Part shown: one piece after another, positions 1-8,071 of the stretch | Position numbering within the stretch: position 1 is the first letter of the stretch | Layout: each line of letters starts with the position of its first letter | From: Myxococcales bacterium | GTDB lineage: Bacteria; Myxococcota_A; Polyangia; Palsa-1104 | Direction of reading: 5' to 3' | DNA: 64,000 nt | NCBI GenBank assembly: GCA_003170275.1 | Contig: PNAM01000049.1 | Location: 38,153-102,152, forward strand | Notes under the pieces: generated by a model | The model's input: only the letters and a program-made list of their open reading frames with translations | What the model was told of the DNA's origin: nothing | Databases searched by the model: none | Translations under genes and position numbers: made by a program

Positions 1-46
1 GCGTGCGGCCGAGCAGCCGGAACTCCTGCTGCGTGGGTGCCGACAT
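1..46 (-). CDS. 5' end of an unidentified gene, truncated by the window edge
   Basis: An ATG on the minus strand at 46-44 opens a frame that stays open to the window edge and encodes MSAPTQQEFRLLGRT. It lies 43 nt downstream of the hemF stop in the same direction, so it may be the next gene of a hemF operon. An in-frame GTG at 55-53 is an alternative start. There is too little sequence to assign a family, and no strong ribosome-binding site is visible, so the call rests on frame and position only. Confidence 0.3.
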   Translation of the reverse strand, partial: MSAPTQQEFRLLGRT

Positions 47-89
47 CGCGCTCACGCCGAGCGTCAGCGGCCGGCGCGGTTTGGGCTTT

Positions 90-986
90 TCAACCATCGG
101 TCTGGTCGAGCTGCAACCAATCCTGCGGCTTGAGCCACCCTGCCAGAAGCGCTTCCCGCGAGCCGGGTGAAAAGCGCGGGTCGTACTCCCAGCGCACCAG
201 CGGCGGCAGCGACATCAAGATCGATTCCACGCGCCCGTCGGTCTTGAGGCCGAACGTGGTGCCGCGATCGTAGAGCAGGTTGAACTCGACGTAGCGCCCG
301 CGGCGCAAGAGCTGAAAGTTGCGCTCGCGCTCGCCGAACGGCAGCTCGCGGCGGCGTCGCACGATCGGCAGGTAGGCGTCGAGGAACGCGTCGCCCGCGT
401 CGCGCACGAACGCGAAGTCCTTGTCGTTGTCGCGCTGCAGGTAGTCGAAGAAGATGCCGCCCACCCCGCGCGTCTCCTGGCGGTGCGGCAGGAAGAAGTA
501 CTCGTCGCACCACTTCTTGAAGCGCGCGTAGAACGCCGGATCGTGCCGATCGCACACGTCCTTCCAGGCGCGATGGAAGTGCACCACGTCTTCGCGCTCG
601 GGATAGTACGGCGTCAGGTCCGAGCCGCCGCCAAACCACAGCGCCCAGCCGCGGCGCAGGCAGCGGAAGTTGGCGTGCACCGTCGGCACCATCGGGCTCT
701 TCGGGTGCAGCACCAGCGACATGCCGGCGGCGAAGAAGTCCAGCCCGTCGCCGGGCAGCCCGGCGGCGAAGTCGGGGTTGAGCTTACCGTGCACCGACGA
801 GGTGTTGACGCCCGCCTTCTCGAACACGTCGCCGTCGGCGAGCACGCGTGAGACCCCGCCGCCGCCGCCCGCGCGCGTCCAGCTGTCGGTCTTGAACAGG
901 CCGGTGCCGTCTTCGGCCTCGATCGCCTTGCAGATCTGATCTTGCAGGGTGCGGAAGTACTCGTCGGCCTTCTGCTCGACGGACAT
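90..986 (-). CDS. hemF: Oxygen-dependent coproporphyrinogen III oxidase
   Basis: Catalyses the O2-dependent oxidative decarboxylation of coproporphyrinogen III to protoporphyrinogen IX in haem synthesis, in the cytosol. The 298-residue product has the usual HemF length and hallmarks: a glycine-rich stretch near 40-45, the VHANFR motif around 103-108 with the conserved His, and the family signature WFGGGSDLTPYY at about 117-128. The start MSVEQK is set by a TATAGT -10 box 6 nt upstream, and longer in-frame extensions do not look like HemF. It is divergent from the MBL-fold gene across 27 nt. An O2-dependent enzyme implies at least microaerobic life, and the haem demand fits the many c-type cytochromes at 40-52 kb. 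Confidence 0.96.
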   Translation of the reverse strand: MSVEQKADEYFRTLQDQICKAIEAEDGTGLFKTDSWTRAGGGGGVSRVLADGDVFEKAGVNTSSVHGKLNPDFAAGLPGDGLDFFAAGMSLVLHPKSPMVPTVHANFRCLRRGWALWFGGGSDLTPYYPEREDVVHFHRAWKDVCDRHDPAFYARFKKWCDEYFFLPHRQETRGVGGIFFDYLQRDNDKDFAFVRDAGDAFLDAYLPIVRRRRELPFGERERNFQLLRRGRYVEFNLLYDRGTTFGLKTDGRVESILMSLPPLVRWEYDPRFSPGSREALLAGWLKPQDWLQLDQTDG

Positions 987-992
987 GTCGTT

Positions 993-1007
993 ACTATATG
1001 ATACGAT
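993..1007. promoter_or_regulatory. Divergent -10 boxes for hemF and the MBL gene
   Basis: On the minus strand TATAGT (998-993) lies 6 nt before the hemF ATG. On the plus strand TACGAT (1002-1007) lies 6 nt before the MBL gene ATG at 1014. With only 27 nt between the start codons, both messages should start at or within a few nt of their start codons. Confidence 0.6.
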
Positions 1008-1013
1008 CGCATC

Positions 1014-1874
1014 ATGCGGGCCACCTTCTATGGCGTACGCGGCTCGGTGCCCACCCCTGGGCCGGCCACGGTGCGCTACGGCGGCAACACCAGCTGCGTC
1101 GAGGTGCGGCTCTCCGACGGGACCATCCTCATTCTCGACGCCGGCACCGGCATGCGCCAGCTCGGCCAGCGCCTGCTCGAGGAGGGGATCGCCGCGCCGC
1201 TGCACCTCCTCATCACGCACGTGCACTGGGATCACATCATCGGCATGCCGTTCTTCGGCCCGATCTATCGCGCCGACACCACCCTCGTGCTCCATCCGTT
1301 GGTGATGGAGACGCCCACCCACGTGCTGGCGCACGACGAGATCTTCGACGGGCAGCACTTCCCGCTGCGCATGCACCAGCTGCCGTCCAAGCTGGTGCGG
1401 CCACAGCCGTCGGCCGAGGACGTGCCCTGGCGCATCGGCTCGGCGAAGGTGACGCGGGTGCGGCTCAATCATCCCGGCGGCTCGACCGGCTTTCGCATCG
1501 ACGACGCGGACGGCTCGTCGCTGGTGTTCCTCACCGACAACGAGCTGCAGCCGCCCGGCGCGCGCCAGATCTCGACCGTCGAGCTGGCCCGCTTCGCGCA
1601 CGGCTGCGGGCTGATGGTGCACGACGCGCAGTATCTCGACGAGGACCTGCCGCTCAAGCAGGGCTGGGGCCACTCGACGGTGTTCCAGGTGCTCGAGCTC
1701 GCGCGCAGCGCCGAGGTGCGCACGCTCGCGCTGTATCACCACGATCCCGATCGTGACGACGCCGCGCTCGACACGATCGCGCTCAACGCCGCGTCGTACT
1801 GGAGCTCGCGCGTGGGCGCCGGGCAGGTAGTGGTCGCGTCGGAGGGCCTGACGCTCGAGGTCCCGCCGTCCTAG
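1014..1874 (+). CDS. MBL-fold metallo-hydrolase (cyclic phosphodiesterase-like)
   Basis: A 286-residue metallo-beta-lactamase-fold protein. The N-terminus GVRGS followed by PGP and RYGGNTSC is typical of the MBL subgroup related to cAMP phosphodiesterases and often linked to signalling proteins. The dinuclear metal motif HVHWDHIIG is at residues 69-77, with further candidate ligands in FLTDNE, VHDAQY and LYHHDP. There is no signal peptide, so it is probably cytosolic. It starts leaderless behind TACGAT. Its stop overlaps the stop of the convergent lipoprotein gene. Substrate is unknown; a phosphodiesterase role is family inference. Confidence 0.8.
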   Translation: MRATFYGVRGSVPTPGPATVRYGGNTSCVEVRLSDGTILILDAGTGMRQLGQRLLEEGIAAPLHLLITHVHWDHIIGMPFFGPIYRADTTLVLHPLVMETPTHVLAHDEIFDGQHFPLRMHQLPSKLVRPQPSAEDVPWRIGSAKVTRVRLNHPGGSTGFRIDDADGSSLVFLTDNELQPPGARQISTVELARFAHGCGLMVHDAQYLDEDLPLKQGWGHSTVFQVLELARSAEVRTLALYHHDPDRDDAALDTIALNAASYWSSRVGAGQVVVASEGLTLEVPPS

Positions 1875-2905
1875 CGCTTCGTGGCGATGCCCTGCTTGGC
1901 GCTCACGCCGCCGCGATCGTCGCGGATGACCGCCCAGAACTCGATACTGCCGTTGGTGATTTGGCCGGGGAGCTGCGCGTCGGTGGGCGGCGTCCAGTGC
2001 GTGTCGACCTGCGCGCCGGGCGCCTGCGTCGGGCACATCGCCTGCGTGGGGCACGCCGGCGGGGTGAACGCCGAGCGGCCGCCGTCGATCTTCCCGGCGG
2101 TGGTGAACCACGCCACGGTGAGCGCCTCGTAGGCGAAGCCGGTGAAGTTGCCGTCCGAGTCGAGCTGCGCCTCCATCTCGGCCGAATCGGCGTCGCGCGT
2201 CGCGACCAGCCGCACGCTCTGGGCGTTGGTCACCGGCGCAGGCGCGAAGGTGCCCATGTCGCCGACCAGCGAGGTGTTGACCACCTCGTCGGTGTAGTAG
2301 AGATCGATGAGCTTGGGGTTCTGGTTGGGCGGCGGCGCGGGCATGCCGTTCGACAACGTGCGCTTGGGATCGCTCACCGTGAGCCGCTTGAGCGAGAGCA
2401 CGCAGTGATCGGGGTTGGTGGGCAGGCCGGTGTTGCTCGCGGTGTCCATCAGGCAACCGGTCGCGCCCTCCGGCGTATCGGCGACCGCGACGGTGAGCAG
2501 GATCTGCCCGGTGCCCGCGGCGCTCAACACCGACGCGGGAGGGGTGTAGCTGCCGTGCTGATCGGTGCCGATCACGCACAGCGAGGACCCGGGCTGATCG
2601 GCGCACCACGGCGGGATCGTGTCGAGCGCGCCGTTGCCCACGCCGCACGGGACCTGCTCGACGGTGCCCGGCGGGATGGTGCACGCCAGCCACAGGAACG
2701 TGAGCGGCGAAGGCGGGCCACCGTCGAGCATCTGCACCGGCGGCTCGACCGCCAGGATGTCCAGTGCGGTCGCCTGGCCGGGCGCGACCTCGGGCGGCTC
2801 GGCCTGCACCATCAGCACGCGCAGCTTCTCGATGAAGCTCGCCGAGGGCAGATCGTTGCCGCACCCAGCGACCGCGATCATTGCCAACAAGAGCCCACGA
2901 GGCAT
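1871..2905 (-). CDS. Hypothetical lipoprotein
   Basis: The 344-residue product starts with a short lipoprotein signal peptide ending AVAGC (Cys15). The mature part is rich in Pro, Thr and Asp, has several Cys, and reads like an extracellular or outer-membrane-anchored beta-sandwich protein with no recognised catalytic motif. The start is set by TATACT 8 nt upstream. It is divergent from the Ser/Thr kinase gene and shares overlapping -10 boxes with it, so the two may be co-regulated. Function unknown. Confidence 0.75.
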   Translation of the reverse strand: MPRGLLLAMIAVAGCGNDLPSASFIEKLRVLMVQAEPPEVAPGQATALDILAVEPPVQMLDGGPPSPLTFLWLACTIPPGTVEQVPCGVGNGALDTIPPWCADQPGSSLCVIGTDQHGSYTPPASVLSAAGTGQILLTVAVADTPEGATGCLMDTASNTGLPTNPDHCVLSLKRLTVSDPKRTLSNGMPAPPPNQNPKLIDLYYTDEVVNTSLVGDMGTFAPAPVTNAQSVRLVATRDADSAEMEAQLDSDGNFTGFAYEALTVAWFTTAGKIDGGRSAFTPPACPTQAMCPTQAPGAQVDTHWTPPTDAQLPGQITNGSIEFWAVIRDDRGGVSAKQGIATKR

Positions 2906-2913
2906 GCGCGCGC

Positions 2914-2921
2914 AGTATAAT
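2914..2921. promoter_or_regulatory. Overlapping bidirectional -10 element
   Basis: The octamer AGTATAAT contains TATAAT on the plus strand (2916-2921), 8 nt before the kinase GTG, and TATACT on the minus strand (2919-2914), 8 nt before the lipoprotein ATG. The two promoters share bases, so polymerase can use only one direction at a time. Confidence 0.65.
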
Positions 2922-2929
2922 CGATAGAC

Positions 2930-4270
2930 GTGGGCGACGACACCGGGAAGACCATCGCGGACACCGGCGCCGCGACGCTCGATGGGAGCGACTCGTGGAG
3001 CGGCCGGCGCCTGTCGCACTACCTGGTCGGCGAGCGGCTCGGCGGCGGCGGGATGGGCGTGGTCTATCGCGCCTCCGACACCCGGCTCGGTCGCGCGGTG
3101 GCGATCAAGGTGCTCTCGCCGACGCTGGCGGCCGATCCGCAGGCGCGCACCCGCTTTGCGCGCGAGGCGCGGGCGGCCAGCGCGCTCGATCATCCGAACA
3201 TCGGCACGATCTACGAGATCGACGAGCACGAGGGCGCGGCGTTCATTGTCATGGCGCTCTACGAAGGCGAGACGTTGCGCGACCGGATCGCGCGCGGGCC
3301 TGTACCTCTCGATGAGCTGGAGCGCATCTTTCAGCAGCTGGTCTCGGCGCTCGGCGTCGCGCACAAGGCCGGGATCGCGCACCGCGACGTCAAGCCCGCC
3401 AACATCTTTTTGGCCGAGGGCGGGCAGCTCAAGCTGCTCGACTTCGGCCTGGCCAAGCTGCTCGCCAACGACGCAGCCGCCGATACGCTCACTGCCGAGG
3501 GGGCGATCGTCGGCACGCTCCTGTACATGGCGCCGGAGCAGCTGCGCGGCGTCGGCGTCGATCACCGCGCCGATCTGTGGGCGCTCGGCGTGATCTTGTA
3601 CGAGCTGCTCGCCGGCAAGACGCCGTTTGCCGGGGCGGGCCAGGCCGTCGTGGTGACGCGCATCCTGCACGAGGAGCCGGCGCCGATCCGGACGCTGCGC
3701 GCGGATGTGCCGGTGCAGCTCGAGGCGCTGGTGTCGCGGCTGCTGTGCAAGGATCCGCTCGATCGTCTCGGCGACTCGGGCGAGATCAGCCAGGCGCTCT
3801 CGGGCGTGCCGCTCGCCAAGGCCCCGCGCCCGCGGCGAAGAGGCCGGTTGCGGCTCCTGCTCTCGCTGCTCGCGCTGGTGGTCGCAGGCGCCGGAACGGG
3901 CGCGGCGCTGCTGCTTCGCCGACCGCCGCCAGCCGCCACCCACATCCCCGCGCGCACCGACGCCGAGCTCGACTTGATGCGGGCCACGTATCAGGAGGCG
4001 ACCCGCGAGTTCGATCTCAAGCACTACGAAGCGGCGGCGCGCGGCTTCGAAAGCGTCTGGGCCGGAATGGGGGATCCGGCCGCGCTCTTCAACGCCGCGC
4101 AGGCCTGGCGCCAGGCCGGCAAACGCGAGCGCGGGGAGCTGCTCTTGAAGAACTTCTTGAGCGCGAACCCCGACATCGATCCCGAGACGCGCGCGCAGGT
4201 CGAGCAGCGGCTCGAGGCGGTCAAAAAGACGCCCGCAGCCCCAGCGACGGCAGGATCGGCAGCCCCGTGA
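2930..4270 (+). CDS. Membrane-tethered Ser/Thr protein kinase
   Basis: A 446-residue Hanks-type (PknB-like) kinase. Residues 34-46 are the glycine-rich loop, K60 in VAIK is the ATP lysine, HRDVKPAN (151-158) carries catalytic D153, DFG is at 171-173 and APE at 201-203, so all key residues are present. A basic stretch and one transmembrane helix follow at about 303-328. The C-terminal roughly 90 residues resemble TPR helices and would lie outside the inner membrane, probably as a sensor. GTG start behind a perfect TATAAT. The last 50 bp overlap the 3' end of the convergent TonB-dependent receptor gene. Targets unknown. Confidence 0.93.
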   Translation: MGDDTGKTIADTGAATLDGSDSWSGRRLSHYLVGERLGGGGMGVVYRASDTRLGRAVAIKVLSPTLAADPQARTRFAREARAASALDHPNIGTIYEIDEHEGAAFIVMALYEGETLRDRIARGPVPLDELERIFQQLVSALGVAHKAGIAHRDVKPANIFLAEGGQLKLLDFGLAKLLANDAAADTLTAEGAIVGTLLYMAPEQLRGVGVDHRADLWALGVILYELLAGKTPFAGAGQAVVVTRILHEEPAPIRTLRADVPVQLEALVSRLLCKDPLDRLGDSGEISQALSGVPLAKAPRPRRRGRLRLLLSLLALVVAGAGTGAALLLRRPPPAATHIPARTDAELDLMRATYQEATREFDLKHYEAAARGFESVWAGMGDPAALFNAAQAWRQAGKRERGELLLKNFLSANPDIDPETRAQVEQRLEAVKKTPAAPATAGSAAP

Positions 4271-6797
4271 CCAGCGCGCGGCGCGTGAAGTCGTACGAAT
4301 AGGCGTAGCCCTCGACGTTGGCGCGGTTGGTCACGTTCGAGATGTCGAGGTAGACCGCGAAGATCCACTTCTTGAACACGAACCGCTTGTCGACGCGCAC
4401 GTCGAGCTGCACGAAGTCGGGCAGCCGCGACGAGAACGGCGCCGCCACGCCCGGATAGTGCGTGTCGCGATCGGCGTCGTAGATGGTCAGCCCGTTGGCG
4501 AGCTGCGAGGTGTCCGGGTTGCCCGTCACCCAGCGGAAGCGCACGCCCACGTCGAGATCCCACGGCAGGTGCGTGCCGAGCACCAGCGTCAGGATGTGCG
4601 TCTGATCGTACTGAAAGGGTCGGAACGCCTCGCCCGGGTGATCCTGGCGCTCCGAGCGCAGCAGGGTGTACGCGATCCAGCCGAACACGTAGCGCGGGCT
4701 GTCGTGCTTGAGCAAGAAGTCGCCGCCGTAGACGCGGCCGTAGCCCTCGTCGGTGTACACCTCGGGCCGCACCATGCCGCCGCGCAAGACGAACTGATCG
4801 CTGCCGACCGCCAGGTAGCGCAGGTCCTTGTAGAACAGGTTCACCTCGAGCAGCAGCGAGCGCCACTTGGGAATCGGCCGCGTGTCGATCCCGACGGTGA
4901 CGTGCACCGCCTGCTCCGGCCGCACCGCCGGGTTGCCGAGGACCGCGTCGTCGTACGGCGCCTGTGGCGGCTGATAGTAGAGCCCCGCGCCGGCCTTGAG
5001 CCAGGTCTCGGGCGCGATGCGCAAGCGCGCCATCACGCGCGGCTGCACGTAGGTGCGCGGGTTGTTGGCGAACCAATCGACGCGCACGCCCGGCGTGATC
5101 ACCAGCCAGTCTTTGGGCTTCCACTCCACCTGCGCGTACACCGCCGGGTAGGCCTCGAAGCCGTGGTTCTGAAGGTGCCGCTTGTCGTCGAGCGCGATGG
5201 GCGGCTGCGGCTTCTCCTCGGTGGTCGGGCTGGGCGCGTCGACGGTGACCCAGTAGTAGTCGGTGGCCAGGTCGAGCCCGAAGCTGAACTTGGCGCGCGG
5301 CGTGAGCTTGTAGCGTAGCTCGGCACGCAGATCGGTCTCGATCAGATCGAGGTTGAAGCGCGCCGCCAGCCCGAGCGACGCGTCGGAGTGCTGCCCGCCG
5401 AACTGCAGCGTGGTTTCGAGCTCGACCTTGTCCCACTTCTTCGAGTAGGTCGCGATCAGCGTGTGGAACCAGAAGCGCGTGGAGAACTGCCCCTGCAGCG
5501 ACGGGTCGGTGTCGGGCGGAGTCTTCTGCACGAACGCCAGCTCGTCGTCGGAGCCGAACACCACCAGCTTGAGCTTGCCGCCCGCCACCGGGTAATCGAG
5601 CATCGCCTGGTAGTCGTAGTAGCGCGGCGCGACGGTGAGCCCGGAGTCGGGCAGCACCAACCCGAGCACGGTGTCGATGTAGCTGCGGCGGATCGAGAGC
5701 GCGAACGACCCCTTCTTGATCGGCCCCTCGACGATCACGTGCGCGTCGTACAGGTCGATCTTGATGTCGCCGTGGATGCGATCGTGCTTGCCCTCGCGCG
5801 GCACCATGTCGACCAGCCCGCCGACCAGCCGCCCGTACCGCACGCTGAAGTTCGACGGGATCAGATCGAAGCGCTCGAGCAGGAACGAGTTGAACGTGGA
5901 GGTGCCGAGCGCGAAGTGGAACGCCTGCGGGATGTTCATGCCCAACAGGAACGCGCCCGACTCGCCCGGCTGCGAGCCGCGGATGACCAACTGCCCGAGA
6001 TCGAACGGCGAGCGCGCCACCGACGGGAGATTGAGCACCGCCGCGAGCGCGTCGCCACGCGTTCCCGGGATGCGCCGGATCTCGTCGCCTTCGAGCGACA
6101 CGCGGCCGATCTCTTCGCGCACCGGCTGCGCGCGCACGGTGCTCTCGTACACCGCGTAGCTGGTGCGCGCGATCGCGTACTTCACGGTCAGCGCCTCGCG
6201 CGCGGCGAGCTTCTCCTTGAGCCGCGCCGTCTTGTGATCGGGCGCGGCCAGCACCACCGTGACCGTGCCGGCGACCTCGGGCGGGAGGCGCACCTGGAAC
6301 GCGCCGGTCGCGTCCGAATCGCCGCGCCCGAGCTGCACGCCCGCGGCGTCGAGCACGATCACCGCGACGCCGTCGAGGAGCGTGCGCGTGCCACGCTCGC
6401 TCACCACCCCCTTCAGGCGCACCGGCGGCTCGCTCGCTGCCGGCGGCGGAGCCGGCTTCTTGGTGAGCACGAACTGATAGCGATAGGTCACCCGCACCGG
6501 CACCGGCTTGCCGTCGGCGCGCCCGGGCTCGAAGCGAAACTGCCGCGCCGCCGCCAGCGCCGCCTCGTCGAAGTTCGCGCCTGCCGACGCGACCACCTTG
6601 GCGTCGACCACCTTTCCGTCGGCGTCGACCACCAGCTCCATCAGCACCGTGCCTTGGCGGCCGGCGGCTTCGGCGTCTGGCGGGTACACCGCCGGAACTT
6701 TTTCCTTCAGCACCGGCGGCGTGAACACCGGCTCGACGGCGCGCGCGCGACCCGCGACCAGCAGCAGGAGCCCCACCAACAGCAGCCGAGCGCGCAC
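4221..6797 (-). CDS. TonB-dependent outer-membrane receptor with N-terminal TonB-like domain
   Basis: An 858-residue outer-membrane protein. After a Sec signal peptide (about 1-20) comes a TonB C-terminal-type domain (about 26-110, including YPPDAEAAGRQGTV and FRFEPGRADGKPV), a carboxypeptidase-regulatory-like beta-sandwich (about 125-200), a plug domain with the IRRIPGTRGD region, and a 22-strand-type barrel ending in Phe. I chose the GTG at 6797 because TATCAT ends 8 nt upstream; an in-frame TTG at 6815 would lie upstream of the predicted transcript start. The substrate is unknown, and the plug/barrel region looks like the receptors common in Myxococcota and Bacteroidota. Its 3' end overlaps the kinase gene by 50 bp. 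Confidence 0.88.
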   Translation of the reverse strand: MRARLLLVGLLLLVAGRARAVEPVFTPPVLKEKVPAVYPPDAEAAGRQGTVLMELVVDADGKVVDAKVVASAGANFDEAALAAARQFRFEPGRADGKPVPVRVTYRYQFVLTKKPAPPPAASEPPVRLKGVVSERGTRTLLDGVAVIVLDAAGVQLGRGDSDATGAFQVRLPPEVAGTVTVVLAAPDHKTARLKEKLAAREALTVKYAIARTSYAVYESTVRAQPVREEIGRVSLEGDEIRRIPGTRGDALAAVLNLPSVARSPFDLGQLVIRGSQPGESGAFLLGMNIPQAFHFALGTSTFNSFLLERFDLIPSNFSVRYGRLVGGLVDMVPREGKHDRIHGDIKIDLYDAHVIVEGPIKKGSFALSIRRSYIDTVLGLVLPDSGLTVAPRYYDYQAMLDYPVAGGKLKLVVFGSDDELAFVQKTPPDTDPSLQGQFSTRFWFHTLIATYSKKWDKVELETTLQFGGQHSDASLGLAARFNLDLIETDLRAELRYKLTPRAKFSFGLDLATDYYWVTVDAPSPTTEEKPQPPIALDDKRHLQNHGFEAYPAVYAQVEWKPKDWLVITPGVRVDWFANNPRTYVQPRVMARLRIAPETWLKAGAGLYYQPPQAPYDDAVLGNPAVRPEQAVHVTVGIDTRPIPKWRSLLLEVNLFYKDLRYLAVGSDQFVLRGGMVRPEVYTDEGYGRVYGGDFLLKHDSPRYVFGWIAYTLLRSERQDHPGEAFRPFQYDQTHILTLVLGTHLPWDLDVGVRFRWVTGNPDTSQLANGLTIYDADRDTHYPGVAAPFSSRLPDFVQLDVRVDKRFVFKKWIFAVYLDISNVTNRANVEGYAYSYDFTRRALVTGLPILPSLGLRASF

Positions 6798-6805
6798 GCG
6801 GGCGC

Positions 6806-6811
6806 ATGATA
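6806..6811 (-). promoter_or_regulatory. -10 box of the TonB-dependent receptor gene
   Basis: TATCAT on the minus strand, 8 nt before the GTG at 6797. The matching -35 position (about 6829-6834) falls inside the perfect inverted repeat at 6820-6840. Confidence 0.55.
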
Positions 6812-6819
6812 CCAAGTTA

Positions 6820-6840
6820 CTCAGTCGCTTCGCGACTGAG
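6820..6840. repeat. Perfect inverted repeat, candidate operator
   Basis: Two 9-nt arms, CTCAGTCGC and GCGACTGAG, flank a 3-nt centre. It sits between the divergent receptor and VWA genes and over the expected -35 of the receptor promoter. No T-run follows on either strand, so a terminator is unlikely. A repressor site is inference. Confidence 0.5.
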
Positions 6841-6877
6841 CAGAGACGTCATTGTTGTCGGAGGGCGGTAAGTGTGT

Positions 6878-6916
6878 CCCCCGCACCTCACGTGGGGGAA
6901 CCTACGCGTTCGGAGG
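6878..6916 (+). promoter_or_regulatory. Leader hairpin and ribosome-binding site of the VWA gene
   Basis: CCCCCGC (6878-6884) can pair with GTGGGGG (6892-6898), one pair being G-U. A good GGAGG at 6912-6916 sits 5 nt before the ATG at 6922, so this gene has a leader, unlike many neighbours. No convincing -10 box was identified. Confidence 0.4.
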
Positions 6917-6921
6917 TAGAC

Positions 6922-8070
6922 ATGCGCCGCACCGCCCTGGCCATCATTTCGTGTGTTTTCATCGGCTTGGGGGCTTGCGGTCCGGCCGATAGCGGTGGCG
7001 TCGGCGGAGGTGGCGGCGGCCACGGCGGCGGCGATGGTGGAGGAGGCGGAGGAGGCGGAGGCGGTGGTGGTGGTGGCGGCGGCGGCACCGACGACGGCGG
7101 CGTCACCGACACCGATGCCGACAACTGCGGCGTGCAGAACTTCATGCTCGCCAAGGGCCTGCCGCCCGACCTCTTGATCGTGCTCGACCGCTCCGGCTCG
7201 ATGGGCGACGCGCCGCCGGCCGGCGGCGGCTCGAAGTGGACGCAGGTGACCGCCGCGCTCAACACGACGGTCTCGTCGCTGCAGGGTCAGATCAAGTGGG
7301 GCCTGGAGTTCTTCCCGTCGGACGACTCATGCGGCGTGTCGACCACCGTCGACGTCGCGATCGCCGCCAACGACGCCCCTGCGATCAACATGTCGATCGC
7401 CGGCAAGATGCCCGGTGGCTCGACTCCCACCGCAGACGGCATCCACAAGGCAGGCGCCTACCTGGCCACCCTCACCGATCCGAATCCCAAGTACATCCTG
7501 CTCGCCACCGACGGTGCGCCGAACTGTGCTGCCGCCGGCGCGTGCACCTGCCCGCCCGGCACCACCCAGCAAGGCATGACCTGCTGCATCGCCGGGGTGT
7601 GCATCATCCCGTGCGTCAGTGGCGGGGGCGGCGACGACACGGCGGGCGCCGAGACGGCGGTCTCCGACGTTGCCAACATGGGCATCCACACCTTCGTCGT
7701 CGGCATCGCCACCGATCCGGGCGCCGACACCGTGCTCAACACCATGGCCACCAACGGCAAGGAAGCGCGCGCCGGCGCCACCAAGTACTACCCGGTCGCC
7801 AACCAGAACGATCTCTCCACCGCCATCAACACCATCGCCGGCCAGATCATCTCCTGCACGTTCATGCTGCAGAGCGTCCCGCCCAACCCCGATTTCGTCG
7901 ACATCACCGCCGGTGGCCAGAAGGTCCCGCGCGATCCCACGCACATGAGCGGCTGGGACTACGGCCCCAACATGATGTCGATCCAGCTCTACGGCAGCTG
8001 GTGCGACATGCTCCAGTCCGGCGGCATCGGCAACGTCCAGGCCGTCTACGAGTGCGGCCCGATCTCGTAG
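6922..8070 (+). CDS. VWA-domain surface lipoprotein
   Basis: A 382-residue lipoprotein with the signal peptide ending GLGAC (Cys19), a glycine-rich linker at about 25-60, then a von Willebrand factor A domain. The MIDAS metal site is visible: DRSGS at 89-93, a Thr-bearing STPTADG loop and the ATDGAP Asp. Many Cys suggest disulfides. VWA proteins of this kind usually mediate adhesion or protein-protein contacts at the surface; the ligand is unknown. ATG with GGAGG. The stop is 1 nt from the convergent DUF3857 gene stop. Confidence 0.88.
   Translation: MRRTALAIISCVFIGLGACGPADSGGVGGGGGGHGGGDGGGGGGGGGGGGGGGGGTDDGGVTDTDADNCGVQNFMLAKGLPPDLLIVLDRSGSMGDAPPAGGGSKWTQVTAALNTTVSSLQGQIKWGLEFFPSDDSCGVSTTVDVAIAANDAPAINMSIAGKMPGGSTPTADGIHKAGAYLATLTDPNPKYILLATDGAPNCAAAGACTCPPGTTQQGMTCCIAGVCIIPCVSGGGGDDTAGAETAVSDVANMGIHTFVVGIATDPGADTVLNTMATNGKEARAGATKYYPVANQNDLSTAINTIAGQIISCTFMLQSVPPNPDFVDITAGGQKVPRDPTHMSGWDYGPNMMSIQLYGSWCDMLQSGGIGNVQAVYECGPIS
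6994..7086 (+). repeat. Glycine-codon repeat tract
   Basis: About 31 codons, nearly all GGN, encode the linker of the VWA lipoprotein. The mix of GGC, GGA and GGT codons argues for selection on the protein, but the tract is prone to slippage. Confidence 0.8.
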
Positions 8071-8071
8071 C

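Noticed and set aside
4024..6807. A 927-residue frame antisense/out of frame with the TonB-dependent receptor
   Set aside because: It is Arg/Ala/Gly-rich with no domain, and runs in another frame over a clear receptor gene; a GC-driven shadow.
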